A DNA stretch of 64,000 nucleotides from Sandaracinus amylolyticus (GTDB taxonomy: Bacteria; Myxococcota_A; Polyangia; Polyangiales; Sandaracinaceae), in the NCBI RefSeq assembly GCF_000737325.1, contig NZ_CP011125.1, positions 9,114,001-9,178,000 on the forward strand, given 5' to 3'. Shown piece by piece: positions 40,019 to 48,189 of this stretch. The position numbers were made by a program, and so were the translations under genes. Below the pieces are notes generated by a model. It did no database searches and had not been told where the DNA came from. It saw only the letters and a list, made by a program, of their open reading frames with translations. How positions within the stretch are numbered: the first letter of the stretch is position 1; the number at the start of each line of letters is the position of its first letter.

Positions 40019-41356
40019 TCAGCCGTTGTCGCCGCGACGCGGCGCGACGCCGGGCGGCAGCGTGCGCGCGCTGGGCGGCACCGTCGGCGGCTTCGGCGAA
40101 CCGAACTTGTCGCGGAGGATCTCCGGCACGTCGAGCCCCGTCGCCGCCTTGATCTGCTCGCTCGTCGCGACGAGCTTGCCCGCGAGGCTCCCGTCGCCGC
40201 CGCTGCCGTTGCCGTGGCCCGGGCCGATCACGGTGAGGCGATCGATCTTGAGCTCACCGATCGTGCCCGTGATCTGACCGAGCATCGGCACGAGCTTCTG
40301 CATCAGCAGCACGTCGCGCCCGTTCGTCCCGCTCCCGCGATACGTCGCGGCGAGGTTCTTCAGCACGAGCGCGGTCGCGCGACCCTGCTCGACGATGCGC
40401 GCGGCCTCGGCCTTCGCGTTCTGCTCGGCCTTCTGACGCGCTGCCTCCGCGGGCTGGATGATGTCCGCCTGCAGCTGCAGCTTCACCTGCTCGATGCGCG
40501 CGTCCTGCATGCCGATCTCGGCCTGCGACTGCGCGATCAGCGCCTGCACCTCGGCCTGCTGCTCCGCGATCATCGCCTCGCGCTTCGTGCGCGCGTCGAG
40601 GATGCGTCGCTCGTTCTCCTTCGCCGCGACCTGCATCTGCGCGTCGAGCTTGGAGACCTCGGCCTCCATCGTGTTGCGCCACTTCTGCTCGGCCGCTTCC
40701 GCCTTGGTGCGCGCCTCCGCGATCTGCGCGTTGCGTCGCACCTGCGCGCTGAGCATCCGTCCGATCGCGTCGAGGTAGCCGACCTCGTCGGTCACGTTCT
40801 GGATCTTCAGCGTGTCGAGCACGAGCCCGATCGTCGACAGATCGTGCTCGGCCTCCTCGGTGAGCTTCGCCGCGAACGCTTCCTTGTCCTGGTTGACCTG
40901 CTCGGGCGTCAGCGTCGCGAGCACGCCGCGCAGGTTGCCCTCGAGCGTCTCCTGCGCGATCTCCATGATCTCGTTGCGCGACTTACCGAGGAAGCGCTCG
41001 ACCACGTTGTGGATGAGCGGCTCTTCACCGGGCACCTTGATGTTGGCGACGCCCTGCACGGTGAGCGGGATGCCGCCCTTCGAGTAGGCGTTCTTCACCT
41101 GCAGCTCGATGATCATGTTCGTGAGATCCATCCGATCCACGGTCTCGAACAGCGGGATGCGGAACGTGCGGCCGCCCTTGATGAAGCGATATCCGATCGT
41201 CTTCCCGTCGGCGGTGGTCTGCTTGCCCCACCCCGAGAAGACGAGGACCTCGTTCGGGCCGCTCACGTAGAGCACGTTCTTGATGACGACGAGCATCGCG
41301 ATGACGGCGACGACGCCGATGATCGCGAGCGCGAAGAGCGGAACGACGAACGCCAT
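40019..41356 (-). CDS. Flotillin-like SPFH protein
   Basis: 445 residues. An N-terminal membrane segment (residues 4-28) is followed by an SPFH domain (YVSGPNEVLVFSGWGKQ...YRFIKGGRTFRIPLFETVDRMDL...SKGGIPLTVQGVANIKV). A long Ala/Glu/Gln-rich coiled coil follows at about 205-330 (AEARTKAEAAEQKWRN...AEQQAEVQALIAQSQAEIG), then a Gly/Pro-rich tail. Flotillins organise membrane microdomains. Last of a three-gene operon after NfeD-like and a second flotillin (3-nt gap), a standard partnership. Confidence 0.92.
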   Translation of the reverse strand: MAFVVPLFALAIIGVVAVIAMLVVIKNVLYVSGPNEVLVFSGWGKQTTADGKTIGYRFIKGGRTFRIPLFETVDRMDLTNMIIELQVKNAYSKGGIPLTVQGVANIKVPGEEPLIHNVVERFLGKSRNEIMEIAQETLEGNLRGVLATLTPEQVNQDKEAFAAKLTEEAEHDLSTIGLVLDTLKIQNVTDEVGYLDAIGRMLSAQVRRNAQIAEARTKAEAAEQKWRNTMEAEVSKLDAQMQVAAKENERRILDARTKREAMIAEQQAEVQALIAQSQAEIGMQDARIEQVKLQLQADIIQPAEAARQKAEQNAKAEAARIVEQGRATALVLKNLAATYRGSGTNGRDVLLMQKLVPMLGQITGTIGELKIDRLTVIGPGHGNGSGGDGSLAGKLVATSEQIKAATGLDVPEILRDKFGSPKPPTVPPSARTLPPGVAPRRGDNG

Positions 41357-41359
41357 GGC

Positions 41360-42721
41360 TCAGGCCCTCCCCTGCGACGCGCCGTTGCCGCGTCCATCAC
41401 CACCGAGGATCGCCGGCACGTCGACGCCGGTCGTCTCGCGCAGCGCGCTCATCACCGCCGCGACCATCTTCGGGTAGGTCGCCGCGTAGCTCGCGAGCGC
41501 GCTTCCATCGCCCTGATCGAGCACGTTCACCTCGTCGACGGACACGTTCTCGAGCGAGCGCACGACCGTGCCCACGATCTCCTCGAGGTGCTGGATGACG
41601 TAGATCTCGCGCGCCTGCGGTCCCATCGACTGCCAGGCGTCGCTCATCAGCGCGAGGATCTCCGCCGCCGCCGCGCCGTTCTCCGCGGTGGGCGCGGCCG
41701 CGCCCTTCGCGAGGATCTGCTGCGCCTGGCGCTGGAACTCCGCGGGGATGACGACCTCGGCCTGGAGGCGACGCCCCTCGAGCGCGGCGCGCACTTCCTG
41801 GAGCTGACGCTCCGCCATCGCGCGCGCCGTCTTCGCCGCGGCCTCGGCCTCGCGCTCGACGGCCTGCGCTTCGCCCTCGAGGTTCGCCTTGAGCGTGCGC
41901 AGCTGGTTCTGCTTCTGCTGGATGACCATCTGCGCGGTCGCGCGCGCGACCTCGGCGCGACGCGTCGCCTCGGCCTGCGCCTGCTGCGTCTCCTGCGCGG
42001 CCTGCGACTCCGCGTTCTCCGCGTCGCGCAGCGCCGCCGCGATCACCGGGCGACCGATCGAGTCGAGATAGCCGGTCTGATCGCTGACGCTCTGGATCTT
42101 CAGCGTGTCGAGCGCGAGCCCGAGCTTCTGCAGATCGTCCTCGGCGGCGTGGATCAGCTTCTCCGCGAACTTGAGGCGATCGGTGTTCACCTCTTCGGGC
42201 GAGAGCTGCGCGAGCACCTCGCGCAGCGCGCCCTCGAGCGTCTGCTGCGCGACGACCTGGATGTCGCGCTGGCCACGGCCGAGGAAGCGCTCGACCGCGT
42301 TGCGGATCCACCGCAGGTCGCCGTGGACCTTCACGTTCGCGATCGCGTGGATCTGCAGCGGGATGTTGCCGCGCGAGTAGGCGTTCTCGACGACGATGTC
42401 GATCGGGATGATCGTCATGTCGAGGCGATCGACCTTCTCGAGGATCGGGATGCGGAAGGCGCGATGCCCGCCCTTCACGATGCGGTACCCGAGCTCGGTC
42501 CCGTCCTCCATCTTGTAGCGCTTGCCGCTGAAGACGAGCGCTTCGTTCGGCTGCGCGACGTAGAGGAACTGCTTCACGATCTGGATCAGCACGAGCGTGC
42601 CGATCGCGATCACGATCGCAGCGCCGACGACCATCCAGAGGATCGACGGATCGATCGGGAACTGCTGCGCCTGGACCGGTGCGTACGGGTCCTGATAGGG
42701 CTGATATCCGTACTGCTGCAT
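41360..42721 (-). CDS. Flotillin-like SPFH protein, paralogue
   Basis: 453 residues from ATG 42721 with ggaggga upstream. A Tyr/Pro/Gln-rich start (MQQYGYQPYQDPYAPVQAQQ) precedes one membrane segment (about 25-50). The SPFH domain reads YVAQPNEALVFSGKRYKMEDGTELGYRIVKGGHRAFRIPILEKVDRLDMT. A coiled coil at about 230-330 and a distinct C-terminus differ from the paralogue. The two proteins probably hetero-oligomerise in one membrane scaffold. Confidence 0.92.
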   Translation of the reverse strand: MQQYGYQPYQDPYAPVQAQQFPIDPSILWMVVGAAIVIAIGTLVLIQIVKQFLYVAQPNEALVFSGKRYKMEDGTELGYRIVKGGHRAFRIPILEKVDRLDMTIIPIDIVVENAYSRGNIPLQIHAIANVKVHGDLRWIRNAVERFLGRGQRDIQVVAQQTLEGALREVLAQLSPEEVNTDRLKFAEKLIHAAEDDLQKLGLALDTLKIQSVSDQTGYLDSIGRPVIAAALRDAENAESQAAQETQQAQAEATRRAEVARATAQMVIQQKQNQLRTLKANLEGEAQAVEREAEAAAKTARAMAERQLQEVRAALEGRRLQAEVVIPAEFQRQAQQILAKGAAAPTAENGAAAAEILALMSDAWQSMGPQAREIYVIQHLEEIVGTVVRSLENVSVDEVNVLDQGDGSALASYAATYPKMVAAVMSALRETTGVDVPAILGGDGRGNGASQGRA

Positions 42722-42869
42722 TCTCTCGCTCTCCCTCCGATCACGCTCGCTCGTGACGCGCACGATCGAGCGTCCTCGCCTCTCGCGCCGCGGCGCAGAC
42801 CCCCCGCGCACGCAGCCGCCCCGACTGCCGGCAGGCAGCCGAGAGCGTAGACGATCCCCAGCGCGGAGA

Positions 42870-43454
42870 TCAGGCTTTGCTGAGACGGTCGGGCGTGAGG
42901 CGCGCGACCTTCGCGCGCGTGCCCTCCATCTCGACGACGATCACTTCTTCCTCGAGCGCGAACGACGCTCCGTCGATCGACACCGCGAGCAGATCGATGG
43001 TGCTGCCGCGCACCTCGACCCGGACCTTCCCGGTGCGCCCCGGACCGAACGCGACGAGCACGCGCGCCGTCTTGCCGACGTAGTCCTGCGTGGTCGCGGC
43101 GCTGTTCGAGTCGTCGGCGCGCACCCGGCGCATCAGCCACACAGCGCCGCCGCCCGCACCGAGGCCCATCGCGAGCGCGAGGATCGCCGCGACGATCGTG
43201 CTCGCCACGAGCCCGAGCCCGTCGAGCACGACGCCCGTCAGGCCGAAGAACGCGAGGAAGAACGTCCAGAACCGCAGCGAGAGGAACGCGACGAGGAAGG
43301 TCTCGAACCCGCCTGGCGCGTCGTGCCCGTCGGCGCTCGCGGCGCCCTCGGTGCCGTGCGATCCGTCGCCGTGCGACTCACCGCCGCCCAGCAGCATCGA
43401 CGCGCCGAGCAGCACGCCCCCGAGCACCAGCGCGAATACGTAGACGTAGATCAA
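42870..43454 (-). CDS. NfeD/YuaF-like membrane protein
   Basis: 194 residues from TTG 43454 (gaggggag upstream). Membrane segments at about 1-22, 62-80 and 84-110. The C-terminal OB-like beta barrel (TTQDYVGKTARVLVAFGPGRTGKVRVEVRGSTIDLLAVSIDGASFALEEEVIVVEMEGTRAKVARL) is the NfeDb-type domain. Proteins of this type are co-encoded with flotillins and help place them in the membrane. First gene of the flotillin operon. Confidence 0.87.
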   Translation of the reverse strand: MIYVYVFALVLGGVLLGASMLLGGGESHGDGSHGTEGAASADGHDAPGGFETFLVAFLSLRFWTFFLAFFGLTGVVLDGLGLVASTIVAAILALAMGLGAGGGAVWLMRRVRADDSNSAATTQDYVGKTARVLVAFGPGRTGKVRVEVRGSTIDLLAVSIDGASFALEEEVIVVEMEGTRAKVARLTPDRLSKA

Positions 43455-43643
43455 CGGCTCCCCTCGCTGCTCCGGTGTACCAGCCTCGCGTCTCGGCGCT
43501 CAACCGGATGCTGTGGGCACACATTCCAACGCTTCGTGAAGTGATGCATCGTGACGCGCGCGCGAGGATACGCGGCGCCCCCGGCCTCGCTCCCCCGCGG
43601 CTTGCTTGACCGTGCAGAGCGGCGCCGTGTACGCAGGGGCGCC

Positions 43644-44297
43644 ATGTCGGACCCCCTCGATCTCCTGCGCGAGAAGCGACTCGCCGCGATCGTCCAGGCG
43701 CCCGAGCGCGCGGCGCTCATCGCGCGCGCGGAGGCGGCGGCGCGCGGTGGGATCACGCTGCTCGCGCTGCCGGTGTCGGTCCCGTTCGTCGCGGAGATCG
43801 CGGCGGAGATCGCGGATCGCACCGACGCGATGGTCGGGCTCTGCGAGGTCGTGGAGAGCGAGCACCTCAACGTCGCGCTCGCCGCGGGCGCCGAGTGGGT
43901 GATCTCGCCGGTGTTCGACGCCGAGCTGATCGCGGCGTGCCGCCAGCGCGGGCTCGGGATCGTGCCGAGCGTCGCGACGCCGAGCGAGCTGCTCGCGGCG
44001 AGCCGCGCGCACGAAGGGCCGATCGCGATCTATCCCGCGGGCGCGCTCGGCGGGCTCGACTACGTGCAGCGCCTCGCGCGGGTGCGTCCGAGCGTGCCGC
44101 TGGTCGCGGCGGGCGGCATCGGGCCCGACAACGGGCCGCAGTACCTCGAGGTCGGCGCGGCCGCGATCATCGTCGACGTCGGGCTCTTCCCGGCGGAGAA
44201 CGATCCCGCGTCGCAGGAGATCATCGCGGTGCGCGCGAGCGCGCTCGTCGAGATGTGCGGCCTCGCGCAGCCCGGCATGCGCGCGTCGCGCCCTTGA
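43644..44297 (+). CDS. KDPG/KHG-aldolase-like protein lacking catalytic residues
   Basis: 217 residues from ATG 43644. The whole length follows the Eda fold: LREKRLAAIVQAPERAALIARAEAAARGGITLLALP, GAEWVISPVFDAELIAACRQRGLGIVPSVATPSELLAA, IAIYPAGALGGLDYVQRLA, VPLVAAGGIGPDN. In active Eda enzymes the Schiff-base lysine sits in K-F-F-P-A-E and the base Glu in L-E-V-T-L-R. Here those positions read A-I-Y-P-A-G and L-A-L-P-V-S, so both Lys and Glu appear lost. It is probably a pseudoenzyme or has a different reaction. No sugar-acid pathway genes are adjacent. Confidence 0.82.
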   Translation: MSDPLDLLREKRLAAIVQAPERAALIARAEAAARGGITLLALPVSVPFVAEIAAEIADRTDAMVGLCEVVESEHLNVALAAGAEWVISPVFDAELIAACRQRGLGIVPSVATPSELLAASRAHEGPIAIYPAGALGGLDYVQRLARVRPSVPLVAAGGIGPDNGPQYLEVGAAAIIVDVGLFPAENDPASQEIIAVRASALVEMCGLAQPGMRASRP

Positions 44298-44321
44298 GGC
44301 GCGACCGCGCTCGGACGAACG

Positions 44322-44870
44322 TCAGCGCGCGCGATGCCCGCGCGTCGCGCCCTGGACCTTCTCGCCCAGGAACGCGCCGAAGAGCGACAGCATCACGCCG
44401 ATGAAGCCCCCGACCACGTACGCCATGATCGTGGGGTCGAGGCCGCCTCCGGGCTCGCCCGGCGTGCGCCACATCAGGTACCCGATCGTCGGGATCGTCG
44501 CGATCACCGCGGCGAGCGCGGGCTCGAGGAACGTGCGGCCCGGCGACACGTAGCCGACCACGATGCCGCCGATGAACCAGGTCAGCGACGAGATCAGGAT
44601 GCCCCACACGTTCTGGAACGGGTCGTACGCGGGGATCACCGCCGGGAGCACCGCGAGCGCGATCGCCTGGAACACGAAGTAGATCACGAACGCGATCGCG
44701 ACCCACTTGAGCTCGAACCCCGTCTGCTGGTTCCTGCGCGCGGCCTCTTCCTCCGTCGAGTAGTCGGCGGAGACCGCCTCGAGCTTGGCGCCGCAGGAGA
44801 CGCAGCGCGTCGCGTCGAACGCGTTCTTGAAGCCGCAGACGTGACAGACGATCGGGTCCTTCGAAGCCAT
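44322..44870 (-). CDS. Zinc-ribbon membrane protein
   Basis: 182 residues. The N-terminal zinc ribbon CHVCGFKNAFDATRCVSCGAKL has two CxxC pairs (near 9-12 and 23-26). After a polar helix come four membrane segments (about 53-75, 85-107, 115-132, 147-166). Typical of uncharacterised double-zinc-ribbon or DZANK-type membrane proteins. Divergent from the sigma-54-like-promoted 45125 gene. Confidence 0.75.
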   Translation of the reverse strand: MASKDPIVCHVCGFKNAFDATRCVSCGAKLEAVSADYSTEEEAARRNQQTGFELKWVAIAFVIYFVFQAIALAVLPAVIPAYDPFQNVWGILISSLTWFIGGIVVGYVSPGRTFLEPALAAVIATIPTIGYLMWRTPGEPGGGLDPTIMAYVVGGFIGVMLSLFGAFLGEKVQGATRGHRAR

Positions 44871-45062
44871 CGAGGTCCTCTTCCTCTCGCGCCTTCCCCC
44901 GCGATCGCGCGGACGAACGGGGCCGCATTGTCGCGCTCCTACCCGTAGCTCCGCAACTCCGAAGCGAAACGGAGAGCCTCACGACGTGGCGCGAGGACCC
45001 TCGCGTGGCGCCCTGCCCCCACGAACCGGGCCCCGCGGAAGCAGTCCGCGCGAAGCCGTGGG

Positions 45063-45078
45063 CGGCACCTCGCTTGCT
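45063..45078 (+). promoter_or_regulatory. -24/-12 (sigma-54-like) promoter of the 45125 gene
   Basis: CGGCACCTCGCTTGCT matches the TGGCACG-N4-TTGCW consensus at 10 of 12 fixed positions, with GG and GC correctly spaced. The predicted start near 45089 leaves a 36-nt leader containing aggagg. Confidence 0.6.
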
Positions 45079-45124
45079 CCACACCGGAGCACCCGTTCGA
45101 GCCCCGAGCCCAGGAGGTCGTTCG

Positions 45125-45415
45125 ATGGTCGACATCACGAAGACGATCGCGTCGATCGGCAATCGTCCCGAGGTCCGCAAAGCCGTCCGCTCGCTGCGCG
45201 AGGTCGGCGTGGGCAACGCGATCGCGGCGGTCGGCATCGTCCCGGTCGTCGGCACCGCGCTGATTCCCGGCGTGTTCGCCGCGGGCGCGTTGTTCGGCGC
45301 CGCGGCCGCGCTCGTCTTCACGCCGCGCACCCGCGAGGCGCTGAAGAAGGACATCGACGAGATGCTCGAGCAGCTGCGCGCCGGCGGGCGCGAGGACGCG
45401 GCGACCGCGGGCTGA
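45125..45415 (+). CDS. Small YtxH-like membrane-associated protein
   Basis: 96 residues from ATG 45125 with a perfect aggagg at 45113-45118. A polar N-terminus precedes a hydrophobic Gly/Ala-rich segment (about 32-64, AVGIVPVVGTALIPGVFAAGALFGAAAALVF) and a charged helix (TREALKKDIDEMLEQL), the layout of YtxH-like stress proteins. A sigma-54-like promoter precedes it. The EEP gene 28 nt downstream may be co-transcribed. Confidence 0.7.
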   Translation: MVDITKTIASIGNRPEVRKAVRSLREVGVGNAIAAVGIVPVVGTALIPGVFAAGALFGAAAALVFTPRTREALKKDIDEMLEQLRAGGREDAATAG

Positions 45416-45443
45416 CGCAGCGGCGCGCGGCGACGACGACGCG

Positions 45444-46232
45444 ATGACCGACGCCGACGTCGAGCTGCAGGCGCCCCCGCCGACGCTGCGCGTGATGACC
45501 TACAACACGCACGGCTGCGTCGGCACCGACGGAGTGCGCGCGCTCGAGCGCATCGCGGACGTGCTGCGCGCGTGCGACGCCGACGTGATCGGTCTCCAGG
45601 AGATCGACGTCGGGCGCACCCGCAGCGGCGGCCTCGACCAGGCCGAGGCGATCGCGGTGCGCCTCGGCATGAGCCACGTGTTCGGCGCCGCGCTCTACGA
45701 CGGCCGCGGGCACTACGGCAACGCAGTGCTCTCGCGCCATCCGATCGAGCACGTGCGCACCGAGAAGCTGCCGACGTGGCGCGCCGTGAGCGAGCCGCGA
45801 TGTTTCGTCCACACGCGCGTCGCCGCGCCGGGCGGCGAGCTCGACGTCGTGGTCACGCACTTCGGGCTCGGTCCGATCGAGCGCATGGGCCAGGCGCGCC
45901 ACGTCGCGGCCGAGATCGAGCGGACGTCCTCGCCGCACACGGTGCTGCTCGGCGACTTCAACTGCGGGCGTGGGTCGATCGCCTACCGGCGCCTCACGAC
46001 GAGCCTCGCCGATGCGCAGCAGCTGGGGCGCCCCGGGTACGTCTGCGCCACGTATCCGTCCTGGCGACCCATCTTGCGGATCGACCACGTCCTGGTGGGC
46101 GCCGGGCTCGAGGTCCTCGCCGCGGAAGTCCCGAACAAAGGGCTGGTTCGCGAGGCGTCGGATCATCTCCCGGTCGTCGTATCCGTGCGCCGGGCGCGCG
46201 CGGTGGAGCGTGCGCGCGGACGCCTCGCGTGA
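45444..46232 (+). CDS. Endonuclease/exonuclease/phosphatase-family protein
   Basis: 262 residues, with no signal peptide. EEP-fold landmarks: RVMTYNTHGCVG near 16-27, DVIGLQEIDVGRTRSGG near 47-63 (metal Glu), THFGL near 138, LLGDFNCGRGS near 169-179, IDHVLVG near 213 and the final ASDHLPVVVSV near 234 (catalytic Asp-His). Closest in style to the cytosolic YafD/CapA-type or phosphodiesterase members. The substrate may be a phospholipid headgroup, nucleic acid or sugar phosphate and cannot be chosen. Probably in an operon with the YtxH-like gene. Confidence 0.88.
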   Translation: MTDADVELQAPPPTLRVMTYNTHGCVGTDGVRALERIADVLRACDADVIGLQEIDVGRTRSGGLDQAEAIAVRLGMSHVFGAALYDGRGHYGNAVLSRHPIEHVRTEKLPTWRAVSEPRCFVHTRVAAPGGELDVVVTHFGLGPIERMGQARHVAAEIERTSSPHTVLLGDFNCGRGSIAYRRLTTSLADAQQLGRPGYVCATYPSWRPILRIDHVLVGAGLEVLAAEVPNKGLVREASDHLPVVVSVRRARAVERARGRLA

Positions 46233-46310
46233 GGCGCGGTGCCACAGCAGGGAGCACGCAGTCAGGGCGTGTCTTTCGCGATCTCGACGTGATCTCGGCC
46301 CTCCGCGCCG

Positions 46311-46326
46311 TGGCACCAGCCGTGCA
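46311..46326 (+). promoter_or_regulatory. -24/-12 (sigma-54-like) promoter of the sigma-factor gene
   Basis: TGGCACCAGCCGTGCA: perfect TGGCAC half, correct GG-GC spacing, 10 of 12 fixed positions. It predicts an 80-nt leader to ATG 46417. Confidence 0.55.
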
Positions 46327-46416
46327 GAACGGCCCCGCGCACCCCCCGACGAACCCGATGGTTTCTCGACGCGCGTGGCCCCGGAGGCCCGCGCTCCTGC
46401 ACGTCTCGGAGGAACG

Positions 46417-47253
46417 ATGTCGATCCACAGCGCACGCGAAGGTTCCCTCGGCGCATATCTGCGCGCGGTCACCCGGATTCCCATGCTCACCCGCGAGGAA
46501 GAGCGCGATCTGGTGACGCGGATGAAGTCGACCGGCGAAGAGTCGCTGCGTCGCCGTCTCGTCGAGAGTCACCTGCGCCTCGTCGTGAAGATCGTGCGCG
46601 GCTACCCGGCGCTCCAGCGCTGCATGATGGACGCGATCCAGGAGGGCAACGTCGGCCTCCTCGTCGCGGCCGACCGCTTCGACCCCGAGCGCGGGGTGCT
46701 CTTCTCGACCTACGCGTCGCTCTGGATCCGCGCGTACGTCATCGCGTTCCTGCGTGATCGCCTGCGCGTCGTGCGCAGCTCGACGACCCGCGCGGGCCGC
46801 CGCCTCTTCTTCAACGTGGGCCGCGCGCACGCGTCGCTGCTCGCCGAGAACATCGAGCCGACGCGCGAGGCGATCGCGGAGCGCCTCGGCGTGGACGCGA
46901 GCGAGGTCGAGTCGCTGCTCGCGCGCCTCGAGAACCGCGACGTGAGCCTGAGCGCGGCGACCGGCGACGGAAGCCGCCGCACGGTCGAGGACACGCTCGC
47001 GAACGATCTGCCGGGCCCGGAGGAGGTCGTGGCGGCGCACGAGGAGCGCGAGCGCGCGGTCTCGGCGATCAACCACTTCCGCCAGCAGCTCGGCGATCGC
47101 GACGCGTGCATCTTCGATCACCGCCTCGTCGCCGACGAGCCCGCGTCGCTGCGCGCGGTCGGCGAGCAGATCGGCGTGAGCGGCGAGCGCGTGCGCCAGC
47201 TCGAGCGCCGGCTGCGCGACCGGCTCGCGGATCACCTGCGCGCCTGCGCCTGA
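46417..47253 (+). CDS. RpoH-like RNA polymerase sigma-70-family factor
   Basis: 278 residues from ATG 46417 (ggaggaac). Region 1.2/2: LGAYLRAVTRIPMLTREEERDLVTRMK, then SHLRLVVKIVRGYPALQRCMMDAIQEGNVGLLVAADRFDPERGVLFSTYASLWIRAYVIAFLRD. Region 3 is in the middle, and region 4 is DEPASLRAVGEQIGVSGERVRQLERRLRDRLADHL. Length and region 4 resemble the sigma-32 class (group 3). In region 2.1 the usual sigma-32 wording is altered (MMDAIQEG for DLIQEG), so the targets may be specialised. A sigma-54-like promoter upstream would make it part of a two-sigma cascade. A strong terminator follows. Confidence 0.88.
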   Translation: MSIHSAREGSLGAYLRAVTRIPMLTREEERDLVTRMKSTGEESLRRRLVESHLRLVVKIVRGYPALQRCMMDAIQEGNVGLLVAADRFDPERGVLFSTYASLWIRAYVIAFLRDRLRVVRSSTTRAGRRLFFNVGRAHASLLAENIEPTREAIAERLGVDASEVESLLARLENRDVSLSAATGDGSRRTVEDTLANDLPGPEEVVAAHEERERAVSAINHFRQQLGDRDACIFDHRLVADEPASLRAVGEQIGVSGERVRQLERRLRDRLADHLRACA

Positions 47254-47278
47254 GAACGTCGCGTCGGTGCGTCGGATG

Positions 47279-47320
47279 AAGCCCGCGCGTCCCTCCGGGG
47301 GGACGACGCGGGCTTTGTGT
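47279..47320 (+). terminator. Intrinsic terminator of the sigma-factor gene
   Basis: A 15-bp stem with one bulged A (47279-47293 with 47300-47315, loop tccggg) is followed by a tttgtgttt tract. Confidence 0.88.
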
Positions 47321-47376
47321 TTCGACGGGTCGACGTCCGGGGTCGGGGGTGGGCGGGCCGAGGTCGCGGTGCGCGC

Positions 47377-47622
47377 CAGACGATTTCGTCGAAAAGCGGG
47401 TGCCGACGACCCCCCGCCAGACGATTTCGTCAAAAAGCGGGTGCCGACGACCCCCCGCCAGACGATTTCGTCAAAAAGCGGGTGCCGACGATCCCCCGCC
47501 AGACGATTTCGTCAAAAAGCGGGTGCCGACGACCCCCCGCCCGACGATTTCGTCAAAAAGCGGGTGCCGACGACCCCCCGCCAGACGATTTCGTCAAAAA
47601 GCGGGCGCCGACGACCCCTCGC
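47377..47622. repeat. Six tandem 41-bp repeats with terminator-like units
   Basis: Units begin at 47377, 47418, 47459, 47500, 47541 and 47582 with only a few substitutions (first unit g for a in the poly-A, fifth cc for ca, sixth some). Each holds the near-palindrome gacgatttcgtc. Read on the reverse strand, each also has GCGGG ... CCCGC followed by TTTTT, an intrinsic-terminator-like element. They lie just downstream of the reverse-strand response regulator. Confidence 0.9.
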
Positions 47623-47690
47623 TGGCCAGACGGAAACGTCCGAGTCGAGCGAGCGTGCGCGGTCGCGACGCGCGCGACGCGGGGACGAGC

Positions 47691-48110
47691 TCACCCGAGC
47701 AGCCGGCGCTTCGTCGGGACCAAGCACGCGATGGCGAGCACGAGGTCCTCCGGCGCGAGCGGCTTGCGGACGTGCGCGTGGAAGCCCGCGCGCGCTGCTT
47801 CGTCGACGTGGTCCTCTTCGCCGAGCGCGGTCACCGCGAGCGCCGGGACGCTCGCCGCGCGGCCGCCCCGCGCGCGCACGCGGCGCATGAGCTCGAAGCC
47901 GTCGACCTCGGGCATCGACAGGTCGCTCACGATCACGTCGAACGACGCGCCCGTGTCGAGCACCTCCAGCGCCGCGCGCGCCGAGCCGACGGCGTGCACG
48001 TCCGCGCCCGCCTCGCGCAGCGCGATCGCGTGGAGCTCGAGGATGTCGGGGTCGTCCTCGACGACGAGGACGTGGGCACCTTCGAGCGGCCTGACGGTCT
48101 TCACGATCAT
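47691..48110 (-). CDS. Stand-alone response-regulator receiver protein
   Basis: 139 residues from ATG 48110, only a CheY-like domain. LVVEDDPDILEL supplies the acidic pocket, VIVSDLSMPEVDGFELM the phospho-acceptor Asp near 63, the Thr/Ala switch is in LAVTALG, and the Lys is in HVRKPLAPEDL. No output domain, so it signals by protein contact. The partner kinase is not adjacent; the hybrid kinase at 51630 is a candidate. It is followed by the repeat array that looks like a terminator cluster. Confidence 0.92.
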   Translation of the reverse strand: MIVKTVRPLEGAHVLVVEDDPDILELHAIALREAGADVHAVGSARAALEVLDTGASFDVIVSDLSMPEVDGFELMRRVRARGGRAASVPALAVTALGEEDHVDEAARAGFHAHVRKPLAPEDLVLAIACLVPTKRRLLG

Positions 48111-48189
48111 GGCGGCGTGCGCGTTGGCAAACGACGTTCCGTCGTGCGTCGCGTCCGGCTCGGGCGCGACGCACGGCGGGTCCGCGTGA

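Larger units (their letters stand above)
47254..47690. other. 437-bp gene-free stretch: terminator plus tandem repeats
   Basis: Between the sigma-factor gene (+) and the response-regulator gene (-). Contains the terminator at 47279-47320 and six 41-bp repeats at 47377-47622. All frames through the repeats stay open only because the unit has no stop codons, not because they encode a protein. Confidence 0.75.

Noticed and set aside
47377-47622. CRISPR array
   Set aside because: The 41-bp units are contiguous and near-identical with no variable spacers, and no cas genes are nearby.
48126-48141. -24/-12-like motif before the response regulator (CGGAACGTCGTTTGCC, reverse strand)
   Set aside because: Too close to the start codon (about 5 nt leader) and several mismatches.
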